Source: Nitrospira sp. (GTDB lineage Bacteria > Nitrospirota > Nitrospiria > Nitrospirales > Nitrospiraceae). From it: 64,000 bases of DNA. The stretch lies in NCBI GenBank assembly GCA_036984305.1, contig BQWY01000001.1:1881501-1945500 (forward strand). The letters are read 5' to 3'. Position 1 is the first letter of the stretch. The number at the start of each line of letters is the position of its first letter. The position numbers were made by a program, and so were the translations under genes. This document shows positions 53,649 through 63,676 of the stretch, one piece after another. Under the pieces are notes generated by a model. That model had not been told where the DNA came from. It ran no database searches and saw nothing but the letters and a program-made list of their open reading frames with translations.

Positions 53649-54443
53649 ATGATAGCCGAGGCAGTCCAGCCGCTACGCCGCATGGTGGGCAGACTGGTTA
53701 AACCGTTTGTTGGCAACTTGGTCTCAGTTGAAACCAGGGAACCGCTGGCGGCACTGACGTTTGACGATGGACCGGATCCGGTCTTTACACCGCGACTACT
53801 AGATGTGCTCAAGATGTACGATGCCCACGCCACCTTTTTTATGGTGGGAGAGAACGTGCAGCAGCACCCCGCAGTCATGCAACGAGTTGTCGAAGCGAGA
53901 CATGCCATCGCCAATCATTCGTGGGATCACCCGTCATTTCCCCTCATCCGAGCTTCTGAGCGTCGTGAACAGCTGCGACGGTGCGCTTGTGCCATCAGCC
54001 CGTATGGAGGTCTCCGGTTGTTTCGGCCTCCCTACGGCCAACTAAGTCTCGCGGCCAGACTGGATGCACTGTGGCTCGGTTATACAGTCGTGATGTTTGA
54101 CCTCGAAGTGGGAGACTGGATGGATCGAGATGCCAAATACATGGCCGATGCGATGGTGAAAAAAATCCGGCCAGGCAGTATCGTCGCCCTGCACGATCGA
54201 ATCACAGGCAATGTATCACATCGAACCCGATTCGATCGGGGCCCGATGATTGACGCCGTGGCGATAACCCTCGAGCGCCTCAGCAGCAGGATGCGCTTTG
54301 TGACCGTGCCCGAACTAGTGAAGTATGGAACACCTTGCTTGAGCGTACGTTATGAACCACCACCACTCGATCTACTTCCTCGGCTAAACGAGCATCGTCT
54401 ATTGCGTGCCGCACGGCACACACGCACGCTCCGCTCAGTTTGA
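53649..54443 (+). CDS. NodB-type polysaccharide deacetylase
   Basis: About 264 residues from ATG 53649. The NodB core has LTFDDGPDPVFTP (catalytic Asp and metal Asp), NHSWDHPS (His-x3-His metal pair), FRPPYGQ and VALHDR near the end. All active residues are present. It has no clear signal peptide, so where it deacetylates (glycan precursor or surface chain) is unclear. Confidence 0.9.
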   Translation: MIAEAVQPLRRMVGRLVKPFVGNLVSVETREPLAALTFDDGPDPVFTPRLLDVLKMYDAHATFFMVGENVQQHPAVMQRVVEARHAIANHSWDHPSFPLIRASERREQLRRCACAISPYGGLRLFRPPYGQLSLAARLDALWLGYTVVMFDLEVGDWMDRDAKYMADAMVKKIRPGSIVALHDRITGNVSHRTRFDRGPMIDAVAITLERLSSRMRFVTVPELVKYGTPCLSVRYEPPPLDLLPRLNEHRLLRAARHTRTLRSV

Positions 54444-54500
54444 GCGCGGACGTTTCGTGAGCGCTCCAATCGTTTCAAGGCACAGTATTAGGATCCAGGA

Positions 54501-55916
54501 ATGAGGCAGCGTCATCTCATTATCGCCCATAGTGTGTTTGTCCTGCTTATCTGCGGCGCAGCAGTTCAAGCTGCCGAAGATCTCGTGTTGCCGCGTCCGG
54601 AAACACGCCAAGGTCTGCTGAGCGTCGTTCCGGGGCACTCACGGTATTTCGTCGACCGGCACGGACAGCCAGTCTACTTGAGCGGGTCGCACACTCACTG
54701 CAGTCTTCAACATCGCGAAGGAGAGCCGCCCCTCCCATTCGAATCGCTATTGGCGATTCTTCTCAAGCATGGCCATAACTTTACCAAGCTATGGAGACAT
54801 GAGGACACGGAATTCACACCCCAACCCTTCCGGCGGGTAGGGGCACAACTCGGATTGGACGGGAGGCCCAAATTCGATCTTACCAAGTGGAATGATCAGT
54901 ACTTTGATGAGTTACGGTCGCGGGTGATGGCTGCAGAAGCGCATGGCATCTATATCAGCATCATGCTGTTCAATGGATTCAGCGTGGAGAGCAAGCAGCC
55001 TGGTCGTGACGTTTGGAGTCGGCATCCCTTCAATCGGCACAATAATATCAATGGCCTCGACGGTGACTTGGACGGCGATGGTGAAGGCACCGAGCTGCAC
55101 ACCCTTCGCAATCCGGCCATTACGGCAATCCACGAAGCCTATGTCAGGCGCGTCATCGATGTGGTGAGCGACCTCGACAACGTGTTCTTTGAGATATCCA
55201 ATGAAGACACCGGCAGCGCGGACAACACTGCTTGGCAATACCATCTGATCGACTACATTCACCACTATGAACGTACGAAATCCAAGCAGCATCTGGTCGG
55301 TATGGCAGTGCAATGGCCGAACGGGAACAACCAAGTCCTGTACGACAGTCCTGCCGACTGGATTTCGCCCAATGCGAACGAAGGATACCAGACGGATCCT
55401 CCAGCTCTCGCAAGTGGAAAAGTGATCTTGAATGATACAGACCACCTCTGGGGCAACGGCGGCAGCGCCGAATGGGTGTGGAAATCCTTCACGCGAGGGC
55501 TAAACCCCATCTTCATGGATGTCACGCCGCCGCTCTCGAATCGTTATTCACTGCTGCAAGCCGAGGAAATTAGACAAGCGCTGGGCGAGACGCGTGCCTT
55601 GGCGCAACGGATAGATCTCGCCAGAGCACAACCGCGCACCAGGCACTGCTCAACGAGCTTTTGCCTTGTCAACCCAGGCCGCGAGTATCTGGCCTATCTT
55701 CCCCCAACTAGATGGTGCGCTATTCCTTTGTTAGGGCGCCTGTACAAATGCCGCATCACGCTTGATTTGTCCGATGCCGCAGGTCAGTTCGCAGGAGAAT
55801 GGTTTAACACAAGAACAAGAGCTACACGCTCTATCAGTGCCATTACGGGCGGAACGAAGCACACATTCATCCCACCATTCGGGGACGCGTCGGTGTTGTA
55901 TCTCAGCGCGCTTTGA
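54501..55916 (+). CDS. secreted glycoside hydrolase-like protein
   Basis: 471 residues. Signal peptide LIIAHSVFVLLICGAAVQA. The core resembles TIM-barrel hydrolases of the apiosidase/DUF4038 type: FTKLWRHEDTEF, HGIYISIMLFNGF, FFEISNEDTGSADN with the probable acid/base Glu, and NDTDHLWG. A small C-terminal beta-domain (about 390-470) follows. It could trim or shape the surface polysaccharide, a common role in such loci; substrate unknown. Confidence 0.78.
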   Translation: MRQRHLIIAHSVFVLLICGAAVQAAEDLVLPRPETRQGLLSVVPGHSRYFVDRHGQPVYLSGSHTHCSLQHREGEPPLPFESLLAILLKHGHNFTKLWRHEDTEFTPQPFRRVGAQLGLDGRPKFDLTKWNDQYFDELRSRVMAAEAHGIYISIMLFNGFSVESKQPGRDVWSRHPFNRHNNINGLDGDLDGDGEGTELHTLRNPAITAIHEAYVRRVIDVVSDLDNVFFEISNEDTGSADNTAWQYHLIDYIHHYERTKSKQHLVGMAVQWPNGNNQVLYDSPADWISPNANEGYQTDPPALASGKVILNDTDHLWGNGGSAEWVWKSFTRGLNPIFMDVTPPLSNRYSLLQAEEIRQALGETRALAQRIDLARAQPRTRHCSTSFCLVNPGREYLAYLPPTRWCAIPLLGRLYKCRITLDLSDAAGQFAGEWFNTRTRATRSISAITGGTKHTFIPPFGDASVLYLSAL

Positions 55917-56021
55917 AGGTGGCAGGCTGTGTTGTTCAACATAGCAGCACCCCCGGTGCCGCACCTCGGATACAACAAGCACTCACACAGAGTCGCTGAC
56001 TACTTACAGAAAGGATCCGTT

Positions 56022-56918
56022 ATGGCAAAGGACAGTCTACTGAAACGGGCGGTACGGAAAGGTGTCGCGGTGACGCAGAACTGGCTCAAGGAAACACCGA
56101 CAGACGACTTGGACCCCAAACATTATGCGAATGACGATTTCGCGTATCGGTGGATGGGCGCGGTCTTGTCGAGACTACAGTATGAACATCAGGGCGTGCT
56201 TCGGTCGTACCATACATGGGGGATTCTCAATGCGGCCTACCTGGCGAAGGCGCTAGGCATACCCAGAATTTCAGTCATAGAATTCGGCGTCGCGGGAGGG
56301 AACGGCCTGATTTCGATCGAGACGGCCTCCGAGCGGGTTGAAAGGCTGCTCGGAGTCGGGATCGATGTGTATGGCTTCGATACCGGCCAAGGACTTCCGA
56401 AACCTCAGGATTATCGGGATTGCCCGAACCTCTGGAAGGAAAGTGCCTTTCCGATGGATGTGCCGAAGCTCAAGGCTCGCTTGAAACGGGCGCAGCTCAT
56501 GCTCGGATTGATCCAGGACACAGTGCCCAAATTCTTGGAGTCGTCACCGGCCCCCATCGGTTTCGTGTCGTTCGATGTCGATTATTACAGCTCCACCATG
56601 CAGGCGCTCAAAATATTCGAAGGGGACCACAATCGTCTGCTTCCAAGAGTGCAGTGCTATTTGGATGATATCGTTGCCTTTACCCACTCAGAGTTCACCG
56701 GCGAGCGCCTGGCGGTTGCAGATTTCAATGCCAAGCATCCGTTGCGAAAGATAGCATTAATTTATGGGCTGCGACACTTTCTTCCGCCGGACCGTGCCTC
56801 CGCGCCATGGGTAGATTGCTATTACATGGCCCACTTCTACGATCATCCGCTCTACGGGCACTTTGACAATTTAGTCCCACTACAGTTTTCCGGCGGAACA
56901 GATCTGAGGCGGCGATAG
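56022..56918 (+). CDS. TylF-like SAM methyltransferase
   Basis: About 298 residues from ATG 56022, preceded by GAAAGGAT. The fold is class I methyltransferase of the TylF/MycF type: VIEFGVAGGNGL (motif I), YGFDTGQGLP and SFDVDYYSSTM (metal-binding Asp region). It is probably a sugar O-methyltransferase, the third methyltransferase of the locus. Confidence 0.8.
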   Translation: MAKDSLLKRAVRKGVAVTQNWLKETPTDDLDPKHYANDDFAYRWMGAVLSRLQYEHQGVLRSYHTWGILNAAYLAKALGIPRISVIEFGVAGGNGLISIETASERVERLLGVGIDVYGFDTGQGLPKPQDYRDCPNLWKESAFPMDVPKLKARLKRAQLMLGLIQDTVPKFLESSPAPIGFVSFDVDYYSSTMQALKIFEGDHNRLLPRVQCYLDDIVAFTHSEFTGERLAVADFNAKHPLRKIALIYGLRHFLPPDRASAPWVDCYYMAHFYDHPLYGHFDNLVPLQFSGGTDLRRR

Positions 56919-56956
56919 CACGGTGGTGCGCGGCCATCGGCCGGTTGTGTATACCC

Positions 56957-58810
56957 ATGGCGACATACATCCTAGGCATATCGGCTTTCTTCCATGACTC
57001 GGCGGCAGCGCTGTTGCGCGACGGACACATCGTGGCCGCGGCTCAGGAAGAGCGCTTCTCGAGAATGAAGGGAGATTCCTCCTTTCCAAGGAAGGCCATC
57101 GAGTATTGCTTGCGTCAAGCGAACATCTCAACCGCCGCAATTCAGTATGCCGCCTATTACGAACACCCTTTCGATAAATTTGACCGTCTTATCGAGACAC
57201 ATGTGGCTTTTTCACCGGCCGGCTTCAAGTTCTTCAACTCATCGGCTGCACAATGGGCCGGACACAAGCTCCAGTTACCGGATCGCATCCGACAAGCTCT
57301 GGGACCAACCTTTGTCGGACAACTCTGCTTCATGAATCACCACGACTCCCATGCTGCGAGCGCCTTTTTCCCGTCACCGTTCGAGGAGGCGGCGATTCTG
57401 ACCTTGGATGCCGTGGGGGAATGGAGCACCAGTTCAATCGGATACGGGCGGGGGAATACCATTGCGCTCACGCACGAAATGCGCTTCCCGCATTCGCTGG
57501 GAATGTTGTATTCGGCCTTTACGTATTACACCGGTTTCAAAGTCAATTCCGGCGAATACAAGCTAATGGGGCTTGCACCGTATGGAGTGCCTCGTCACGT
57601 AAAGACGATCTTGGAACATCTGGTCACACTTCTGCCGGATGGCTCGCTGTACCTCGATATGTCGTATTTCAATTACTGTCACGGCCTCACGATGACCTCT
57701 GCAAAATTCCATGATCTGTTCGCGGGACCCCCGCGTCAGCCTGAATCGAGACTGACCCAAAAGGAAATGGACCTTGCGGCATCGATACAGGTGATATGTG
57801 AGGAGGCAGTACTCAATGCCGCGCGCCATGCACACAAGACGACAGGGATGCCATCCCTTGTGATGGCCGGAGGGGTAGCCTTGAACTGCGTGGCGAACGG
57901 GCGGCTGTTACGAGAGGGGCCATTTCGCGAAATGTGGATTCAGCCGGCCGCAGGCGACGCAGGGAGCGCGTTAGGAGCAGCGTACTTGGTATGGCATCAC
58001 ACGCTCAATGCGGCACGCCGTCCCAATCCCTCGGATAGCCAGCAAGGCTCTTTCCTCGGACCGGCGTACTCGAATGAGGAAATTGCCATGTTCCTGGATT
58101 CGGTTGCAGCGAGCTACGAGCGCATCGACGATGAAATGTTGCTTCTTGACCGTGTTGCCGGCCTCCTGGCGGATGAGAGAGTTGTCGGATGGTTTCATGG
58201 CCGGATGGAGTATGGGCCCCGCTCTTTGGGAGCCAGAAGTATCCTCGGCGATCCGCGTTCGACGATGATGCAACAAACCATGAACCTAAAGATCAAGTTC
58301 CGCGAATCCTTTCGACCGTTTGCGCCATGCGTGCTCAGTGATTGCGTCGATGAGGTCACGGAAATGGAGAAAGGGCAGGAAAGCCCGTACATGCTGTTGG
58401 TGGCGCCCATCCGTCGTGAACTTCGCAAGCAGCTTACGACGGATGAACAACGAGCAATGGAGAATGAAGACCTCTGCGTGCGGGTGTCAGTGCCACGGTC
58501 GACCGTACCGGCCGTCACACATGTGGATTACTCTGCGCGGGTCCAGACAGTGGATCCTGAGAGACACGGACGGTTCTACCAACTGCTGCGGCGATTTTAT
58601 GAACAGACCGGTTGTCCGGTTCTGGTGAATACGAGCTTTAATATTCGCGGTGAGCCGATCGTCTGCACGCCGGAAGATGCGTATTATTGCTTCATGTCGA
58701 CCGAAATGGATGCGCTGGTGCTGGAGAACATCATCTTGATGAAGAATCAGCAGCCCTCCGCCGGCCTGGAAGTGACCGACGAGTACAAAGCGCAGTACGC
58801 CCTCGACTAA
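56957..58810 (+). CDS. carbamoyltransferase (NodU/CmcH family)
   Basis: About 617 residues. The N-terminal TsaD-like domain has ILGISAFFHDSAAALL and the metal His pair in MNHHDSHAASAF. The C-terminal domain has VGWFHGRMEYGPRSLGARSIL and ILVNTSFN-type elements (VLVNTSFNIRGEP). It puts a carbamoyl group from carbamoyl phosphate on a sugar hydroxyl. The SxtJ-like gene overlaps its stop by one base. Confidence 0.93.
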   Translation: MATYILGISAFFHDSAAALLRDGHIVAAAQEERFSRMKGDSSFPRKAIEYCLRQANISTAAIQYAAYYEHPFDKFDRLIETHVAFSPAGFKFFNSSAAQWAGHKLQLPDRIRQALGPTFVGQLCFMNHHDSHAASAFFPSPFEEAAILTLDAVGEWSTSSIGYGRGNTIALTHEMRFPHSLGMLYSAFTYYTGFKVNSGEYKLMGLAPYGVPRHVKTILEHLVTLLPDGSLYLDMSYFNYCHGLTMTSAKFHDLFAGPPRQPESRLTQKEMDLAASIQVICEEAVLNAARHAHKTTGMPSLVMAGGVALNCVANGRLLREGPFREMWIQPAAGDAGSALGAAYLVWHHTLNAARRPNPSDSQQGSFLGPAYSNEEIAMFLDSVAASYERIDDEMLLLDRVAGLLADERVVGWFHGRMEYGPRSLGARSILGDPRSTMMQQTMNLKIKFRESFRPFAPCVLSDCVDEVTEMEKGQESPYMLLVAPIRRELRKQLTTDEQRAMENEDLCVRVSVPRSTVPAVTHVDYSARVQTVDPERHGRFYQLLRRFYEQTGCPVLVNTSFNIRGEPIVCTPEDAYYCFMSTEMDALVLENIILMKNQQPSAGLEVTDEYKAQYALD

Positions 58811-59358
58811 TGGTTACCATCAGACTCCTGCCGAAACCACGACGTGCCTGGCTGACCAGTTTTGGGGTTGTCGTCAGCACGATGATCCTAGCGGGCTTTG
58901 CTGTCGCCGCCTTCCAGCGACAGTCTTTGACCCTTCTCGGTGCAGGAGCAGGCGTGACGCTCATGTTGGTCTCGTCGTCAAGGTTATGGCCATGGGTTTG
59001 GAACATCCCATACCGTGCGTGGAACAAATTGGGCAGGCATTATGGAGACGTTGCACGGTTTTCTCTATTGGGGCTGTGCTACCTGATCGTGTCGGCCGTA
59101 GGTGTGGCAGGTTCGTCCAAGGAGTTTGTGCGCACAGCCCGGTCGGGATCGGGATGGATACGTCGCGAAAAATCGAACAGCTCGTGGAGTATCCACCAGG
59201 GGCGTCTCCGTCATAGCTGGATGTCCGGCTTCTTATCTTGGGCATCGGAGTCTCGCCAGTATTGGGCCCTTGCCTTATTGCCCTTTCTTATCCTGCTGTC
59301 AACCCTCGAGATTGCGGAGGAGTCGCAGGCTCCGAGCAGAACCTATACGTTGTTTTGA
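58810..59358 (+). CDS. SxtJ/DUF5989-like membrane protein
   Basis: About 182 residues. The N-terminal part (about 10-80, with two helices) matches SxtJ-type small membrane proteins. The last about 40 residues (QYWALALLPFLILLSTLEI and the end RTYTLF) look like DUF5989, which is normally a separate peptide beside carbamoyltransferases. The two seem fused here. It overlaps the carbamoyltransferase stop (ATG in TAATG). Confidence 0.75.
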   Translation: MVTIRLLPKPRRAWLTSFGVVVSTMILAGFAVAAFQRQSLTLLGAGAGVTLMLVSSSRLWPWVWNIPYRAWNKLGRHYGDVARFSLLGLCYLIVSAVGVAGSSKEFVRTARSGSGWIRREKSNSSWSIHQGRLRHSWMSGFLSWASESRQYWALALLPFLILLSTLEIAEESQAPSRTYTLF

Positions 59359-59366
59359 ACAAAGTC

Positions 59367-60476
59367 ATGGCCTTATTGATTGTTCGGACAATTCTGGCCG
59401 GCCTCACGGCACTTGTCGCCCTGGTATTGGCAACGCTGATTATTGCCTTGGGGTTTCCGTTTTATCTGGTTTCCTTTTTGGTAAGGACGTTGGCATCACG
59501 GCTTGAACCGCCATGTATCCAATGGCCTGATCTGTTCAAGTTTGATCCAACAATAGGTTGGAAAGCGCGGGAGAATGTTGATTCCTATTGCCTGGACGAG
59601 CGTGACGACATTTTTCATGTCCTCACGGATAATCAAGGATGGCCCGGCCGTCGACATGTGGACGACAGTGACGTGGTGGTCTTCGGTGATTCTCACGCAT
59701 TTGGCTATGGAGTCGATCACGAACGCGCGTTTTGGCAGGTGGATTGTGGGGTCAAAATAAAGGCGATTGGAGTCCCCGGCTACAATATGGTGCAAGAGTC
59801 CATGCTGTTGGAACGACTCGCGCCTCAGTTACGTCACAAGATGGTTGCGTGGTTCTGCTACGTCGGCAACGATCTGTTCGACAACCTGTGTCCTGAGATG
59901 CTGGGTTATCGCATGCCTTTTCTTCGCCAGGCCAACTACAACGGCACATGGGAAATCGTGACCTCTCATCTGTCCCCAGATCCCTGGACAGGCAGCATTG
60001 GCGCGAGAGCAGTTCGGAGGAGCGGATACCCGCTGATTCCCGCTCTTCATAGCGATACGCCGTTGTCGAGGCGCTCCTTTTCGGCATGCGAATTTCTCAT
60101 TGCCCGTGGGCATCAAGCCTGCCGGAAGCATGGCGCCCGCCTGGTGGTCGTCTCCATTCCGGAGCCATTTGCCTTGGATCCGCAACAGATTTCGACGGCG
60201 AATGAACAATATCCATACCTAAAGGATCTTTCTGCCGACTATCCTGATAGAAAATTAGGAGCGATGTGTCAGAAGGCCGGCGTCGAGTTTGTCGCGCTCA
60301 GGGAATATTTGGAGTTGTGCGATTATAAGCGCGCTCACGATCACTGGACGGAACGTGGGCACCGACGAGTGGCAGACGTACTCACGAAACTCTATCTCGC
60401 TAAAGCCCGATCTAACTTTGAGGACCAAGGGTATTGTTTCGGTCTCTCCACGGAAACGACGGGGCTACTCAATTAG
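59367..60476 (+). CDS. membrane-anchored SGNH-domain protein, copy 1
   Basis: About 369 residues. One N-terminal helix (about 5-35) is followed by an SGNH hydrolase-like domain: VVVFGDSHAFGYG (Ser), VGNDLFDN (Asn) and DHWTERGHR (Asp/His). All catalytic positions are present. Such enzymes esterify or de-esterify surface sugars (AlgX/DltD-like). A TTG at 59355 overlapping the previous stop is an alternative start. It differs clearly from the next two copies. Confidence 0.82.
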   Translation: MALLIVRTILAGLTALVALVLATLIIALGFPFYLVSFLVRTLASRLEPPCIQWPDLFKFDPTIGWKARENVDSYCLDERDDIFHVLTDNQGWPGRRHVDDSDVVVFGDSHAFGYGVDHERAFWQVDCGVKIKAIGVPGYNMVQESMLLERLAPQLRHKMVAWFCYVGNDLFDNLCPEMLGYRMPFLRQANYNGTWEIVTSHLSPDPWTGSIGARAVRRSGYPLIPALHSDTPLSRRSFSACEFLIARGHQACRKHGARLVVVSIPEPFALDPQQISTANEQYPYLKDLSADYPDRKLGAMCQKAGVEFVALREYLELCDYKRAHDHWTERGHRRVADVLTKLYLAKARSNFEDQGYCFGLSTETTGLLN

Positions 60477-60596
60477 GGCTGGCCGGGTGAGTGTTGCTGC
60501 CAGGATAGCCTTGCCTGCTTTAGCGATTGAGGAGGGTGGCAGGCACACGGGATGTCTTTTGGGATCTGACGTCTTGTTTCCTCGGGGGAACGAACG

Positions 60597-61943
60597 GTGA
60601 AATCACTGTACTGCGGCAGGCGCCTTTCCCGGGGAACTCCGGCAAAGAGGTTCTTGATTGTGGCGAACATCGCACTTTGCGTCATAAGCGTGCTGTTTGC
60701 GTTCATCATTGCAGAAGGGTTGGGCCGTGCAGCCGGATACGGGAGGGTATTGAAAAGGCTGAGCTTTCAATACCCGCAATTTTATCATCGTCCAGATCCT
60801 GTGAATGGATACGATATCGCGCCTGACTTTCCCGCAACCGATTTCCAACTTCCTGACTTCGTGCGCACCTTTGGAACCGGCTACCCGTTAGACTCTAATG
60901 AAGTGGGGTGTCGTGACAGATCCATGGAGAAAGCAGACGGGTACGTTCTTCTCTTGGGTGACAGCTTCACGTGGGCCAATGTACCGCTTCAACATGCATA
61001 CGGAAGTATTATGGAATCTATCACCGGGGGCCGGGTGTTGAAATGCGGTGTCAGCGGGTACGGGACTCGACACGAGCTCCACAAGCTTAAGAAGGTAGTT
61101 AACCTGGTGGGACGCCCCAAGGCGATCATCGTGGGATATTATATCGGTAATGACCTTATAGATGATTACTTATATCCAGAATATTCGGTAATGGATGGCT
61201 ATCTCTTGCAGAAAATAGAGCTGAAAAGCGATCGCACTCAACACGACCCGCGAGAAATCGTTACTGAGGAAATATTGCGACATAAGCTCAAGGAACACTT
61301 AAGAATGCGATCCGCAATGTCAGGACAAGGCACCACTATGGGCGTCGGCATCAAGACGTTTCTCTATGACCACTCTCTTGTGTACAACGTGCTGCGCGAC
61401 ACAGGTTTACGTCGTGTTGCTGCTTCACTCGGCCTCGCCGGGCCTGCTCCTCGCCCCTTTATCCGGAAGACCGATGCGGTTTTTCATTCAGTCGATGAAT
61501 ACCCTTGGCTAGAGCACGCATGGCAGGGACACCTGGCCAATCTGCGGCAATTGAAGCGATCTGCGGATGAACTCAATGCAACGTTAATTGTTGTGTTGAT
61601 ACCGACGTCCGATCAGGTCTACGAATTTCTTAGGCCCACGGAGTCCACCTATGACTGGCAGTATCCAAACGAGCGGTTGAGCCAATTTCTCTTTCAAGAG
61701 GGCATTCCGTTTCTGGACCTGCTCCCCGAGTTCAGACGTCATGTGGCCAATCGACGACAATCGGAACTGGACCCACGACAGGATTTGTACTGGCCTGGTG
61801 ATAGGCATTGGAACTTGAAGGGGAACCATTTGGCGGGAATGCTCATTGCCCACTTCCTTCTCGAGCAAGGCTTACTTGATGTACCCGATCGTGGAGCACG
61901 TCTGTCCCGTGTCAAGTCCGAGCTAGGTCACATCCACCCGTAG
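60597..61943 (+). CDS. membrane-anchored SGNH-domain protein, copy 2
   Basis: 448 residues. The helix at about 18-40 anchors the protein. The SGNH core has LLGDSFTWANVP (Ser), GYYIGNDLIDDY (Asn) and DLYWPGDRHWNLKGN (Asp/His). It starts with GTG, with GGGGGAAC upstream. It is closely related to the interrupted gene that follows and is probably a sugar acetyltransferase or esterase acting in the periplasm. Confidence 0.82.
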   Translation: MKSLYCGRRLSRGTPAKRFLIVANIALCVISVLFAFIIAEGLGRAAGYGRVLKRLSFQYPQFYHRPDPVNGYDIAPDFPATDFQLPDFVRTFGTGYPLDSNEVGCRDRSMEKADGYVLLLGDSFTWANVPLQHAYGSIMESITGGRVLKCGVSGYGTRHELHKLKKVVNLVGRPKAIIVGYYIGNDLIDDYLYPEYSVMDGYLLQKIELKSDRTQHDPREIVTEEILRHKLKEHLRMRSAMSGQGTTMGVGIKTFLYDHSLVYNVLRDTGLRRVAASLGLAGPAPRPFIRKTDAVFHSVDEYPWLEHAWQGHLANLRQLKRSADELNATLIVVLIPTSDQVYEFLRPTESTYDWQYPNERLSQFLFQEGIPFLDLLPEFRRHVANRRQSELDPRQDLYWPGDRHWNLKGNHLAGMLIAHFLLEQGLLDVPDRGARLSRVKSELGHIHP

Positions 61944-62008
61944 GACAAACCTGAATAGCCGGATGACCCTAGCACCCTTCGTATTGTGCAGCTAAGAGGA
62001 ATCTCGGT

Positions 62009-62224
62009 ATGAACGATCACAATCAGCAGCGTGTCTATGCACTGATAGTCCACACTGGCGAGAAGTATCTGGTTGAGTGCATTCAGAGTGTTCTGGTGCA
62101 GAATTGCAGCAACTAGGAGTAGTGCATCCTTAACAATGGAGCAGGAAAGCAGCCGGGTAATCGCGGAGGCGTATGCACAGCGAGACCATCGCATCCGCGT
62201 ACTCGACACACCACAGTTCTGCAG
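62009..62224 (+). pseudogene. decayed 5' copy of a GT2 glycosyltransferase
   Basis: This stretch matches the start of the glycosyltransferase at 63677: GEKYLVECIQSVLVQN here against GEKYLSECIASVLAQN there. The DNA at 62139-62223 is nearly identical to 63821-63904. It contains an early TAG and small deletions, and stops resembling the gene after the TTCTGCA segment. It is a partial duplicate that no longer codes. Confidence 0.8.
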
Positions 62225-62303
62225 TAAGGTGACGAACCCAACGTGCGGGTTCCGTGAGACACCGGTCGGCGCAGTTGCACCGCGCCCTTGCCGATCAAGT
62301 GAC

Positions 62304-63559
62304 ATGCGACAGTTCAGGTCGGCCACCCTCAATGCGACCCTGTTCCTCGGAAGCATCGCCGCCTCGGTTGCTGCGACCGAGGTCGGGTTACGAGTGTACG
62401 GCTATACACCTCCCCCGACGATCCAGCGGCCGTATTACGCTCCGCAGTTTTATTACAAGCCGGATCCCGTGAACGGCTATGATATTGTCGACAATTTTTC
62501 CGGTGGCGTCTTCGAATTCCCTGAGTACATACGAGCCTACGGTACTGCGTTCACGGTCTCATCAAACAAACTGGGTTGTCGAGATCGTTCGTTCGAGCAT
62601 AATGACGACTATGTCTTGTTGCTAGGAGATAGTTTTACTTGGGGTATGTTCCGCTTGAACACACGTGGGGGGCGACGCTCGAACAACTCATCGGCATCAG
62701 AGTACTAAAGTGCGGCGTTGAGGGATATGGGTCGCGCCAGGAGCGGCACAAACTCGAGACTGTCGTAGCAAAGGCTGGGCAACCGCGCTTGGTGATCATT
62801 GGGTACATGGTGGCGAATGATCTCCTGGATGACTATTTTTACCCGAACAGAACGGTAATCGACGGGTATATGGTCACCAGGATTACACTGGCGGATGAAA
62901 TAGGTGGTGGTCGTCGGGTTCGTTCTGATGACGAGTTGCGCGCAGGGCTGAAAAGTTTCCGTGAACCGAAGCCTCCTGGTTTCGTCGGCCGTGCAAAAGA
63001 CCTCCTTGCGGCGCATTCGGTCATCTACGATCGTTTACGAAACTGGACGCCTTTCCGACATCTCGCATTCCGGCTGGGCATGGCAGACCCACCGCGCGCA
63101 ATAGGTGGCGACGCAGCGTTTTATCCAGCCGAGATGTTTCCTTGGTTAGAAGGAGCCTGGGGAGAGCATCTCACAAATCTGCGCCAGTTGAAATTGGCGG
63201 TGGAAGCGGTCGGAGCTGCGCTGGTGATAGTCATCATTCCTACGGATGAGCAGATTTACAGATTCTCTCGATATGAAGGCGATAGAATCCGGTTGGAGTA
63301 CCCGAATAGACGACTCGCCGAGTTCTTTCGAAAAGAAGGCATCGCATTCCTCGACTTGATTCCAGAGTTTCGGCGACATGCGCGTCACGACCCAAGGCCG
63401 ATGTTGGACGCACGGCACGATCTGTATTGGCCTTATGACGGGCATTTGAATGTAAAAGGTAATCGCCTGGCGGGACTCGTGGTCGCACACTTCGTATTGG
63501 AACACGATTTTGTCAGTCCGAATCAGCAGTTAAAAGAGTTCGACGTGACCGAGCAGTGA
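62304..63559 (+). pseudogene. frameshifted SGNH-domain gene, copy 3
   Basis: The frame from ATG 62304 encodes an anchor helix and the SGNH start (LLGDSFTWG), then shifts at the G-run 62641-62644. The rest continues in another frame (GYVPLEHTWGATLEQLIGI through the DLYWPYDGHLNVKGN end) to 63559. Adding one G restores a protein parallel to copy 2 (GDSFTWANVPLQHAYG there). It is either a recent single-base loss or a sequencing error in a homopolymer. All catalytic segments are otherwise retained. Confidence 0.85.
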
Positions 63560-63676
63560 CCAGTCGGCCGTCACATATCATCGTAGGGTATACCGTTTGC
63601 CATGCCGAGAACGCCTCTACGCTAGCTGAACCAGGCTTAAAGCCATAAGCATTCACGCTCGAGCACCTTCAGTCTC

